In this document: positions 15,290 through 20,846 of the stretch, piece after piece
How the letters are laid out: each line of letters opens with the position of its first letter
Position numbering within the stretch: the stretch's first letter is position 1
Assembly (NCBI GenBank): GCA_017560095.1
Contig: JAFYOU010000042.1
Span: 1-42,791 of the forward strand
DNA from: Candidatus Gastranaerophilales bacterium
Lineage (GTDB): Bacteria > Cyanobacteriota > Vampirovibrionia > Gastranaerophilales > Gastranaerophilaceae
Reading direction: 5' to 3'
Length of the DNA stretch: 42,791 nt
Notes under the pieces: generated by a model
The model's database searches: none
What the model was told of the DNA's origin: nothing
The model's input: only the letters and a program-made list of their open reading frames with translations
Position numbers and translations under genes: made by a program

Positions 15290-15839
15290 CTATCACCTCG
15301 TTAATTTTGTTAATGATTTTATAAATTGCCACTTCTCTTTTAACTGGGTCTTTTATAGCATGATAATATAATTGTCCTGCAATCTCTCTTGTTTCTTCAA
15401 GTGTTTGTTTGAGTTGGTCATTTTCTTCAAGTAATTCTCTATATCTTTTTGATATATTTTTATCAAGATTGGCCATAATGCTTGATTTATAAGTGCTATT
15501 TTCTGCTTTCAACTCCTCATTTTCTTTTTTGAGTTGGTCGAGTTGATTAAGAGTTTCTTTTAATTCTTCTTGCAAGTTCAAACATTCTTGATTATAAATA
15601 TCTAATTCTATTTGATGTGCGGTTTTATTGTTTTTACATTCTTGCTCTTTGCGTTGCCAATTTTTGTAGTAGCAATTACATCTTCTGTTACAATGTACGG
15701 TTTCATTTCTTTCAATACAAGCATTTTGAATATCAACAACAACTTCATTATTTCTTACAATTTTTTGATATTTATTAAAATACTTGCACTCTCTTACATT
15801 AACCCCATCAATTATTATCTGCTCGTTATTTTTAGTCAT
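15276..15839 (-). CDS. MTKNNEQ coiled-coil protein with Cys cluster
   Basis: This 187-aa protein starts MTKNNEQIIIDGVNVREC, followed by a Cys cluster (HCNRRCNCYYKNW, residues about 49-61). A long coiled-coil follows (about 65-165, QELKETLNQLDQLKKENEEL pattern). I recall closely similar proteins (MTKNNEQIIIDGVDVSEC...CYYKQLKRKEQEC) being repeated in gut bacterial and phage genomes with no known function. It probably oligomerises and binds metal. Confidence 0.75.
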   Translation of the reverse strand: MTKNNEQIIIDGVNVRECKYFNKYQKIVRNNEVVVDIQNACIERNETVHCNRRCNCYYKNWQRKEQECKNNKTAHQIELDIYNQECLNLQEELKETLNQLDQLKKENEELKAENSTYKSSIMANLDKNISKRYRELLEENDQLKQTLEETREIAGQLYYHAIKDPVKREVAIYKIINKINEVIDEKI

Positions 15840-15842
15840 TGG

Positions 15843-16031
15843 TTATTCCTCATAACAATCACAATCGCATAATTCAACATTTTTAACTGTAATTTCACCA
15901 CAAGTTATATCCCAATTATCTTCAATAGCTTGTGTTCCGCTTTTTAAAGAAGCTAAAAGCTGTTGTTGGCTTTTATTTGTGCAGATATCTAATGCTACTT
16001 CAACTTTATAATTCAAATGTTTTTCACTCAT
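15843..16031 (-). CDS. Hypothetical 62-aa protein
   Basis: Starts MSEKHLNYKVEVALDICT and ends with an acidic Cys motif ELCDCDCYEE. The ATG has AAGGAAATTAAA upstream, inside a 10-codon upstream ORF (16028-16060) that itself starts with the repeated MTKNNE sequence and stops over this start. Function unknown. Confidence 0.65.
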   Translation of the reverse strand: MSEKHLNYKVEVALDICTNKSQQQLLASLKSGTQAIEDNWDITCGEITVKNVELCDCDCYEE

Positions 16032-16052
16032 TTTAATTTCCTTTCGTTATTT

Positions 16053-16181
16053 TTAGTCATTATTACTTTCCTTCTTTAATATAACTCTTGCTTGTCTGCG
16101 CATATATTTTTTCCACCAACCCTTCCAAGGTATTTCAGCCCACCAAGGTATGCGCTTTTTACCAAGTTTTTGCGATTTCAT
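16053..16181 (-). CDS. Trp-rich cationic peptide, 42 aa
   Basis: The ORF begins MKSQKLGKKRIPWWAE and continues IPWKGWWKKYMRRQAR, giving five Trp and a very high Lys/Arg content. Such composition fits membrane or nucleic-acid binding. GAGGTGAATA precedes the ATG. It is nested behind a 15-codon upstream ORF (16159-16206, MTKNKEV start), so translation is probably coupled. The stop TAA overlaps the next MTKNNE leader. Confidence 0.6.
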   Translation of the reverse strand: MKSQKLGKKRIPWWAEIPWKGWWKKYMRRQARVILKKESNND

Positions 16182-16198
16182 TATTCACCTCTTTATTT

Positions 16199-16381
16199 TT
16201 AGTCATTGTCAAAATCCAATTCTATTTCATGTCTTTTCCAAAGTTTTTCTATTTGGTTTCTGTAAAATGTGGTAATTCTTTTACCTCACTTCGTGCATTC
16301 AAAACAATCTTCTACTCCGCACAAGTGACCTTTAAATTCAAATTCATGTTTACAAAATAACTGTTTTATAAATTTAATCAT
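16199..16381 (-). pseudogene. Mini zinc-ribbon gene with in-frame UGA
   Basis: It starts MIKFIKQLFCKHEFEF, and codons 1-31 end CFECTK then TGA. The same frame continues GKRITTFYRNQIEKLWKRH for 28 more codons to a TAA at 16199. In relatives the residue at the TGA is the second Cys of a CxxCGK ribbon (TGC or TGT), so one base change explains it. It may be a nonsense pseudogene, a UGA readthrough gene, or an assembly error. AAGGGCATAACCA is upstream of the ATG. Confidence 0.55.
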
Positions 16382-16398
16382 TGGTTATGCCCTTATAT

Positions 16399-16677
16399 TT
16401 ACCCAAAAACTTTAATAATTTTTTCTATAAAACTTGCTATTCCTAAAGCCAAAAATAAAAAGAAAGTAAAAAATGTAATATGTTCAAATATTGTATATTT
16501 TGGCTCATGGTCGCTTTCTTGCAAAAGCCATTGTTTGATTTTTTCTCGGCATTTGTTTACTTCTTGATTACATTGTTTGCTATAATACATAGGACAATCA
16601 ATACAATGTGTTCTTAAAAATACAAATCGCAACATTTCATCAAAATTAAAATGTTTTATCATCTCAAAATTATTCAT
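16399..16677 (-). CDS. MNNFE/IKQWLLQE family protein with C-terminal membrane helix
   Basis: This 92-aa protein has the family start MNNFEMIKHFNFDEM, a Cys cluster (HCIDCPMYYSKQCNQEVNKC, residues about 24-43), IKQWLLQES, and then a membrane helix from about residue 66 to 85. The Cys cluster probably binds a metal. It is a paralogue of 14352-14543 with an added anchor. Confidence 0.75.
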   Translation of the reverse strand: MNNFEMIKHFNFDEMLRFVFLRTHCIDCPMYYSKQCNQEVNKCREKIKQWLLQESDHEPKYTIFEHITFFTFFLFLALGIASFIEKIIKVFG

Positions 16678-16817
16678 TATTGTTCACTTTCTTCCAATTC
16701 TGCTAACAACTTTAAATTTTTATCTATTGCGTCTGCTATTGCTTGACTAAGTGGATATTCTTTCAGTCTTGCAAATAATCTATCAAGTCTTTCTGTTATT
16801 TCTTCTTTGGTTGTCAT
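16677..16817 (-). CDS. Hypothetical 46-aa helical protein
   Basis: Starts MTTKEEITERLDRLFARLKEY and ends AELEESEQ, one continuous amphipathic helix pair. Although the frame is open to 17009, the start at 16817 is preferred: it overlaps the TGA of the membrane peptide upstream (ATGA) and has AGCGAGCAAAA before it. Confidence 0.6.
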   Translation of the reverse strand: MTTKEEITERLDRLFARLKEYPLSQAIADAIDKNLKLLAELEESEQ

Positions 16818-16942
16818 TTTTGCTCGCTTTCTTTGATTACTAACACTATTGATCCACCAACAAGTATTATTGCCAAACCAAGTGAAATTGATATTGTTAG
16901 CGCCATTCCAAAGATTTTTAAAAGTAATATAATAAAATTCAT
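16814..16942 (-). CDS. Membrane peptide, 42 aa
   Basis: Codes for MNFIILLLKIFGMALTISIS, then a second hydrophobic stretch (GLAIILVGGSIVLVI) and a charged tail ESEQK. Two membrane helices are likely. ATGA overlaps on both ends tie it to its neighbours. Confidence 0.6.
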   Translation of the reverse strand: MNFIILLLKIFGMALTISISLGLAIILVGGSIVLVIKESEQK

Positions 16943-17340
16943 CTTTCCACCCCAAATATCGCTTGAACTTGGTTTTTAAGTTCGTCGGTGTTTTCACGCT
17001 CAAAGGCACTTACCAAACTACTTAAAATATGTATTTTAAGATTTTCAATTTCACTAGCACTGCTAATAAATAGGTTATCGTGTCGGTTGTAAAGACATAT
17101 CAACTCTAAACAATGTCTATCTGTAATTTGTGGATAAATTTCTTTTTGATATGCACAAGAACATTCTGTTGTGCAATTTTCTTGATTTCCACATTTAATA
17201 TCCATATATCTATCAAAAGTGCCGTATTCATTAGCTAATTCTTCGTTAGCCCAATATTTTTCCTCTACTGTGCAAGTGTCTTGATATTTTGGCTTAATAT
17301 CAAATGTTTGAAAAAATCTTTTTTCCAATTCTGTTGTCAT
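16939..17340 (-). CDS. Hypothetical Cys-containing protein, 133 aa
   Basis: Not recognised. The middle holds CGNQENCTTECSCAYQ (about residues 50-65), a four-Cys cluster, followed by a helical half. GAGGATTAACA precedes the ATG. Metal binding is inferred. Confidence 0.7.
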   Translation of the reverse strand: MTTELEKRFFQTFDIKPKYQDTCTVEEKYWANEELANEYGTFDRYMDIKCGNQENCTTECSCAYQKEIYPQITDRHCLELICLYNRHDNLFISSASEIENLKIHILSSLVSAFERENTDELKNQVQAIFGVER

Positions 17341-17342
17341 TG

Positions 17343-17627
17343 TTAATCCTCAAATAATTCTTTTTTAAAAGGCAAATTCCAATACCATAACAAATAAGCA
17401 CACATAACCTCTGGAAAGCCTTGTAATATCCTCTCTTTGTTATGTTCATCTGCTTTTCCGATTAATTCTAATAATTTTATTGTAAAATATGTTCCACCAC
17501 ATTGTTGCCACATTTCAACATCTTTACAGGCTCTTTTTAATTCGTTTGTTGAAACAATATATGCTTTATTATTTACAACAAATTCAATTAGATATTCGCT
17601 TTTTTTGCTAATTTCTTGAATAATCAT
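17343..17627 (-). CDS. Hypothetical 94-aa protein
   Basis: Not recognised. The start MIIQEISKKSEYL at 17627 is preferred over 17642 because AGGAAAGAAACA lies right before it. It is mixed alpha/beta, with a Trp-rich end (YLLWYWNLPFKKEL). Confidence 0.65.
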   Translation of the reverse strand: MIIQEISKKSEYLIEFVVNNKAYIVSTNELKRACKDVEMWQQCGGTYFTIKLLELIGKADEHNKERILQGFPEVMCAYLLWYWNLPFKKELFED

Positions 17628-17841
17628 TGTTTCTTTCCTCATATCTTGTTATTGAATATTCACACCAAAATTGATATTTGTTTATCATTTCTTGCCATTT
17701 TTTTACACTCAAATTAAATTCTAATTTATTTATACCCTTGTATGTATAAATAATTCTGTCGCTATTGAAATCATAAAACAACTCTCTTTGATTTACTTTT
17801 ATAGTAAATTCCCTTAAAAAATACTTTTTTTCAATTTCCAT
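17608..17841 (-). CDS. Hypothetical 77-aa protein
   Basis: Starts MEIEKKYFLREFTIKVNQ with GAGGTAAAT upstream. It is beta-rich and aromatic in the middle, with WCEYSITRYEERNND near the end. Its leader contains the first unit of the mini repeat array at 17859, so array transcripts and this mRNA share a 5' region. Function unknown. Confidence 0.65.
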   Translation of the reverse strand: MEIEKKYFLREFTIKVNQRELFYDFNSDRIIYTYKGINKLEFNLSVKKWQEMINKYQFWCEYSITRYEERNNDYSRN

Positions 17842-17858
17842 ATTTACCTCAATTAACT

Positions 17859-17930
17859 GTTTCAATTTGCAGAAATGTTACTATTCTTTGTTTTGTTTCA
17901 ATTATCTTTTCTGTTACTGTTGTTCTTCTT
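17859..17930 (-). repeat. Two-unit outlying TIGR-like array
   Basis: GTTTCAAT occurs at 17859 and 17895 and TGTTAC at 17876 and 17912 (plus-strand reading), giving the same 36-bp period and +17 offset as the larger arrays. A degenerate third copy may start at 17931, inside the end of the small gene. On the minus strand each unit reads 9-nt spacer, AAAGTAACA-like loop repeat, 9-nt spacer, ATTGAAACA edge repeat. Confidence 0.75.
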
Positions 17931-18105
17931 GTTTTTTGATTGTTTTGTTCATATATTTTTCTACAAAAGCAATCGCTTGCCCTCTGTATTTTCTCAAAAT
18001 TTCAATAAAGGCAACTACATATTTTAATTCATATTTTTCTGATACCCTTAATGCTCTTGTTACTAGAATATCGTCTTTATAAATTCTCGGTCTGCCTGCT
18101 GTCAT
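17914..18105 (-). CDS. Small basic protein between TIGR-like arrays, 63 aa
   Basis: Starts MTAGRPRIYKDDILVTRALRV and continues with two helices (KYVVAFIEILRKYRGQAIAFV), ending in a KKQEEQQ tail. The GRPR start followed by helices suggests a small DNA-binding protein, perhaps RHH-like. The start at 18105 has AAAGGACAATAT upstream. It has its own early-class promoter (18128-18156) and its stop codon lies in a repeat unit. Confidence 0.6.
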   Translation of the reverse strand: MTAGRPRIYKDDILVTRALRVSEKYELKYVVAFIEILRKYRGQAIAFVEKYMNKTIKKQEEQQ

Positions 18106-18127
18106 ATATTGTCCTTTCGTTAATTTC

Positions 18128-18156
18128 ATTATATATCATTTTTAATAATTTTGCAA
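18128..18156 (-). promoter_or_regulatory. Early-class promoter (TTGCAA box)
   Basis: TTGCAA, 17 bp and TATAAT on the minus strand, with the conserved AAAAAAAAGTA block upstream that abuts the left TIGR-like array at 18168. It drives the small gene 17914-18105 and the operon down to about 10957. Confidence 0.85.
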
Positions 18157-18167
18157 TACTTTTTTTT

Positions 18168-18397
18168 AATTCAATCAAAGGTCGTGCTTCTTTTTGGTTC
18201 GTTGTTTCAATTAGTGTTATTGTTCCTTTCTTTTACATTGTTTTACTTTATAAAAGTGGTACTCTTGCCCTTTTTGGTTCAATCAGGATTTTTGCTTTTT
18301 CGATATATTGTTTCAATTGAAGCTTTTGTTTCTTTTACCATATCTGTTTCAATCTGGGTCATTGTTACTTTCTGTGATAATGTTTCAATTTTTTTGG
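18168..18397 (-). repeat. TIGR-like array downstream of tas, 6 full units plus a half unit
   Basis: Plus-strand edge repeats (GTTTCAAT or one to three changes) start at 18168, 18204, 18240, 18276, 18310, 18346 and 18382. The period is 36 bp except one 34-bp unit. The second conserved block (TGTTAC or a variant) sits at +17 in each full unit. The last half unit ends at the tas stop codon. Read on the minus strand, the 9-nt pairs in the two cleanest units are ATTATCACA/ATGACCCAG (18346) and GATATGGTA/AAAGCTTCA (18310). No two variable blocks are the same. It is transcribed after tas by readthrough. Confidence 0.85.
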
Positions 18398-19390
18398 TTA
18401 ATCATTCACTATTTCATGTGCATGTCCTAAAATTGCAATAGCAAAAGGTTTTGGTGGCTCTTGATTAAATTCAAGTCTGTACCATTTATCAAAAAAGTGG
18501 CTCAAAAATATTTTTACAGCCCATCTTCTTGCTCTTGCATGAATATGTGCTGGTGGTAACATTCCTTGCGAATACCACTTATAAGCTTCTGTTGTTTTTC
18601 CTACCTTTTTAGCCTTTTCTTCTGCCAATTCTTTATATTTTAATGCTTCATTATTGGCTTGTTCTAATGCTTTTCTTTGAACAAATAACTTGCCATAAAA
18701 ATCATTTGAATTATTTTGAACTTTTACAAAGCTTTCGCCAATTTTATAGGCTAATGTTCTCATTCTTTGATTATATGGCACTCGTGAAAAATATTTTATA
18801 ATTTCTGTTTTTGTTATTTTAACTGGATTTTCTTTTTCTTGGTCGAAATGATTTAAAATTGTGTCATAATTCCAAGTTGTTTTTACTGACAATCTTGCCA
18901 AATCTTCAATATCATATTTTTTCTTGTCACCACAAACTTCTTCAACAAGTTTTGTTGCTCGTTCTTTTCCTAACCATTCAACGGTTGGGTCAAGTCCACA
19001 AAATCTCCAAAATGCACCTGCTGTTTTGGCTTTATTAATGTCTAAATTTGCAATTAATCCTGCCGAAATAACTTCTCCTATCCCTGTAATACCTAGTAGC
19101 CATTGTCCTATTGGTTGAGCTTTTACATATTCCTTTAAAACTTTTTTGATATTTTGTTCTAAACTTTCAAATTGTCCAGCAAAAAATCCTATTGCCTCGT
19201 GTGGTTCATCAATGTCACTTTTAACTATTGAGCGAACTTGATTATTTGTAGCAATTCTAAATCCTTGAAGCTGATAGTATAAATCAACTAGATATCTACA
19301 TTCTTCTCGTCCTAGTGTTGCCCCTGCTTTAATTAAATCTCTGTCTAGTTTTTTTGAGATTACATTTTCTAATTCTAATGTTTCAATCAT
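18398..19390 (-). CDS. Tas-like protein, Nop/IS110 C-terminal-type RNA-binding domain
   Basis: This 330-aa protein has an N-terminal helical part, a coiled-coil-like segment (about residues 64-92) and then LLGITGIGEVISAGLIANLD...FWRFCGLDP (98-135). That is the helix-hairpin-helix region found in IS110/IS116 transposase C-termini and equivalent to the Nop domain of box C/D RNP proteins. It lacks the N-terminal DEDD catalytic domain of IS110 and any HNH or RuvC motif, so it fits a nuclease-free Tas (TasA-like). The C-terminal HARARRWAVKIFLSHFF is basic. Its first codons ATG-ATT-GAA-ACA are themselves an edge repeat, and 36-bp arrays lie on both sides. AGAAAGGTTGTTATT precedes the ATG. Confidence 0.85.
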   Translation of the reverse strand: MIETLELENVISKKLDRDLIKAGATLGREECRYLVDLYYQLQGFRIATNNQVRSIVKSDIDEPHEAIGFFAGQFESLEQNIKKVLKEYVKAQPIGQWLLGITGIGEVISAGLIANLDINKAKTAGAFWRFCGLDPTVEWLGKERATKLVEEVCGDKKKYDIEDLARLSVKTTWNYDTILNHFDQEKENPVKITKTEIIKYFSRVPYNQRMRTLAYKIGESFVKVQNNSNDFYGKLFVQRKALEQANNEALKYKELAEEKAKKVGKTTEAYKWYSQGMLPPAHIHARARRWAVKIFLSHFFDKWYRLEFNQEPPKPFAIAILGHAHEIVND

Positions 19391-19405
19391 AATAACAACC
19401 TTTCT

Positions 19406-19769
19406 ATTTCAATTTATTTTTTTGTTACTTTTGTTTGTAATGTTTCAATATTTTCATATGTTACATTTGATTTGTATGTTTCAATTATTATGTTTGTTTC
19501 CTTTACTTTCTCTGTTTCAATTAACTTTTTTGTTGCTTTTTTTGCTATTGTTTCAATTTCCCCTCGTGTTACTTTCGGTAAGATTGTTTCAATTTTTTTT
19601 GCTGATACCTTCTGTTTGTATGTTTCAATCCTTTAAGTTGTTGCCTTTTAATGAGATGTTTCATTTCATCTGCCTGTTACACTCGTATTTGTTGATTTAA
19701 TCGTTTATGGAAAATGTTTCTTTCTTTATCTCTGACTCAATCTATGTATTTGTTACTTTCACTTTGGCT
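19406..19769 (-). repeat. TIGR-like array upstream of tas, 10 units of 36 bp
   Basis: Plus-strand edge repeats start at 19406, 19442, 19478, 19514, 19550, 19586, 19622, 19658, 19694 and 19734; eight intervals are exactly 36 bp and one is 40 (4-bp insertion). TGTTAC-type blocks follow at +17 (+21 in the inserted unit). On the minus strand a unit is spacer(9)-AAAGTAACA-spacer(9)-ATTGAAACA. Spacer pairs in transcription order: GCCAAAGTG/AATACATAG, GAGATAAAG/(13-nt block), ACAAATACG/GGCAGATGA, TCTCATTAA/ACTTAAAGG, TACAAACAG/GCAAAAAAA, ATCTTACCG/CGAGGGGAA, ATAGCAAAA/AAAAAGTTA, GAGAAAGTA/AACATAATA, TACAAATCA/TATGAAAAT, TTACAAACA/AAAAAATAA. All differ. Another edge-like copy starts at 19770 and one forms the tas start (19380). 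Confidence 0.9.
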
Positions 19770-19771
19770 GT

Positions 19772-20095
19772 TTATTCTTTGTATATAAAAAAGCTCTTTT
19801 GAATTAAATATTTATCAAAAAACTTTTTTTCGTCTAAATTATCTACATCATTATGACATTGGGTGCAAAGCGTGAATAATTTTTGCTTTTCTTTTACAAA
19901 TTCTTCTGTCCAAGTGCTTGGATAACGTACTTTTTTAGCATTTATATCTCTTATAGCTTTTTGTTGGTTCAAATAATGGTGTACTGTCAAAAAATGAGTT
20001 GTACCGCATAACTCACATCTACTTTTTGGTATATATGTTCTTCCAGTAGTTGTGTCGTAATACAATCCACTTTTAAGATAATAACTTTTTTTCAT
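19772..20095 (-). CDS. HNH endonuclease-like protein upstream of the array
   Basis: This 107-aa protein has CELC (Cys 27, 30), HH (39-40) and CTQCHND (Cys 77, 80, His 81, Asp 83), the zinc-ribbon HNH nuclease layout. ATTGAGGGAAA precedes the ATG. It is the first gene after the early promoter at 20121-20149, and its stop codon overlaps the first unit of the TIGR-like array, so HNH, array and Tas-like gene form one transcript. Some Tas proteins carry a fused HNH domain (TasH); here the two could be split. It might also be an unrelated HNH such as a terminase-associated or homing enzyme. Confidence 0.8.
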   Translation of the reverse strand: MKKSYYLKSGLYYDTTTGRTYIPKSRCELCGTTHFLTVHHYLNQQKAIRDINAKKVRYPSTWTEEFVKEKQKLFTLCTQCHNDVDNLDEKKFFDKYLIQKSFFIYKE

Positions 20096-20120
20096 TTTCC
20101 CTCAATTAAACTACATGTTT

Positions 20121-20149
20121 ATTTTACATTAAAAAATATAATTTTGCAA
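20121..20149 (-). promoter_or_regulatory. Early-class promoter of HNH-array-tas unit
   Basis: TTGCAA, 17 bp and TAAAAT on the minus strand with AAAAAAAAGTAT upstream and the leader TAGTTTAATTGAGGG downstream. Same class as 4996, 18128, 24838 and 32439. Confidence 0.8.
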
Positions 20150-20158
20150 TACTTTTTT

Positions 20159-20545
20159 TTAATATTTACTGCTTGAATATTTATTTTTTACACATTCCAA
20201 AGTTTCACCACTTACTTGCTGTTTAATGACCGATTGTAACGCACTCGCATGGGCTAAATAAGTCTTTATAACAAGTTCATAGCCCTTATATTCAGCTTCA
20301 TACATCAACATTTCTTGGTTTAATTGGCTTGCTACATTTCCATATTCATAATGAGCCATTAATTCAATTATTTTATTTTCTGGACTTTTCTTTGAAGTAT
20401 GCAAATTAGCTTTTTGAATTAATATCTGTAATTGGTTAAAACAATGAGAACTTTTTTTTCTAGCTTCAAGATAAAGTTTTGAATATTCCATAGCTTCACT
20501 TGTAGTTGATAATAGTTCTTCTTGAAAATCCATAAAATCAGTCAT
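20159..20545 (-). CDS. Hypothetical helical protein, 128 aa
   Basis: All-helical with no membrane segment; a long central helix contains MAHYEYGNVASQLNQEMLMYE. Not recognised by function. It is the last gene of the replication/recombination operon before the HNH-array-tas promoter and overlaps its neighbour by 8 bp. Confidence 0.7.
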   Translation of the reverse strand: MTDFMDFQEELLSTTSEAMEYSKLYLEARKKSSHCFNQLQILIQKANLHTSKKSPENKIIELMAHYEYGNVASQLNQEMLMYEAEYKGYELVIKTYLAHASALQSVIKQQVSGETLECVKNKYSSSKY

Positions 20546-20846
20546 TTTTTTGTTCCATTTCTTTTAATATGTAATACAATCTTGCACCAGCATTATAGAA
20601 AACTTGTGAAGCGTGTAACAATCCTGTTTCTTCGTCATAAACTTCATCTTCACTCAAAAAATGCCTCATCATAGCGTTTGTAAAGCGTTCTTTTCCATCT
20701 TCCAACTCTTTCCAGTTTCCTAATCCGTATGTTTTTGTTCCATATTCAAAAACCTTGCAAAGCTCTAATAGCTGAACTTTATAATCAAAAATCATGTCTG
20801 CTATTTTTGGCTTTCCTGCGTCGTGTTTTATTCCTTTTTTTTCCAT
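20538..20846 (-). CDS. dATP/dGTP diphosphohydrolase N-terminal-like protein
   Basis: This 102-aa protein starts KGIKHDAGKPKIADMI and has FEYGTKTYGLGNWKELEDGKERFTNAMMRH and LLHASQVFYNAGARLYYI. That is the small phage family (DUF5664/dGTP_diPhyd_N) related to MazG-like nucleotide hydrolases. Members are tied to dATP or dGTP turnover in base-modifying phages. The sequence stops at the N-terminal domain, so activity is inferred. It sits among dUTPase, ThyX and NrdG genes that also adjust dNTP pools. Confidence 0.75.
   Translation of the reverse strand: MEKKGIKHDAGKPKIADMIFDYKVQLLELCKVFEYGTKTYGLGNWKELEDGKERFTNAMMRHFLSEDEVYDEETGLLHASQVFYNAGARLYYILKEMEQKND

Noticed and set aside
16199-16381. Selenoprotein
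   Set aside because: A Sec insertion element and Sec genes are not visible; a single nonsense change explains the UGA more simply. It is listed only as a point to check.
16677-17009. 110-aa version of the 46-aa protein
   Set aside because: The extra N-terminus overlaps the membrane peptide gene and the end of another gene; the internal ATG is ATGA-coupled.
17914-18129. Longer start for the small GRPR gene
   Set aside because: The Met at 18105 has AAAGGACAATAT before it; the first Met would lie in the promoter leader only a few bases from the start site.
18398-19390. IS110-family transposon
   Set aside because: The protein shares the C-terminal helical domain of IS110 transposases but lacks the N-terminal DEDD catalytic domain. 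No element ends or duplicated targets are seen, and arrays flank it instead.
19422-19700. Plus-strand hydrophobic ORF of 92 aa
   Set aside because: It is the translation of the T-rich array on the non-transcribed strand (12-residue repeats of FQ with Leu/Phe). It has no ribosome site.
18168-19769. CRISPR array
   Set aside because: The ATTGAAAC block resembles the end of some CRISPR repeats, but the unit is only 36 bp with two short conserved blocks and two 9-nt variable blocks, not 25-37-bp repeats with 30-nt spacers. No cas gene is present.
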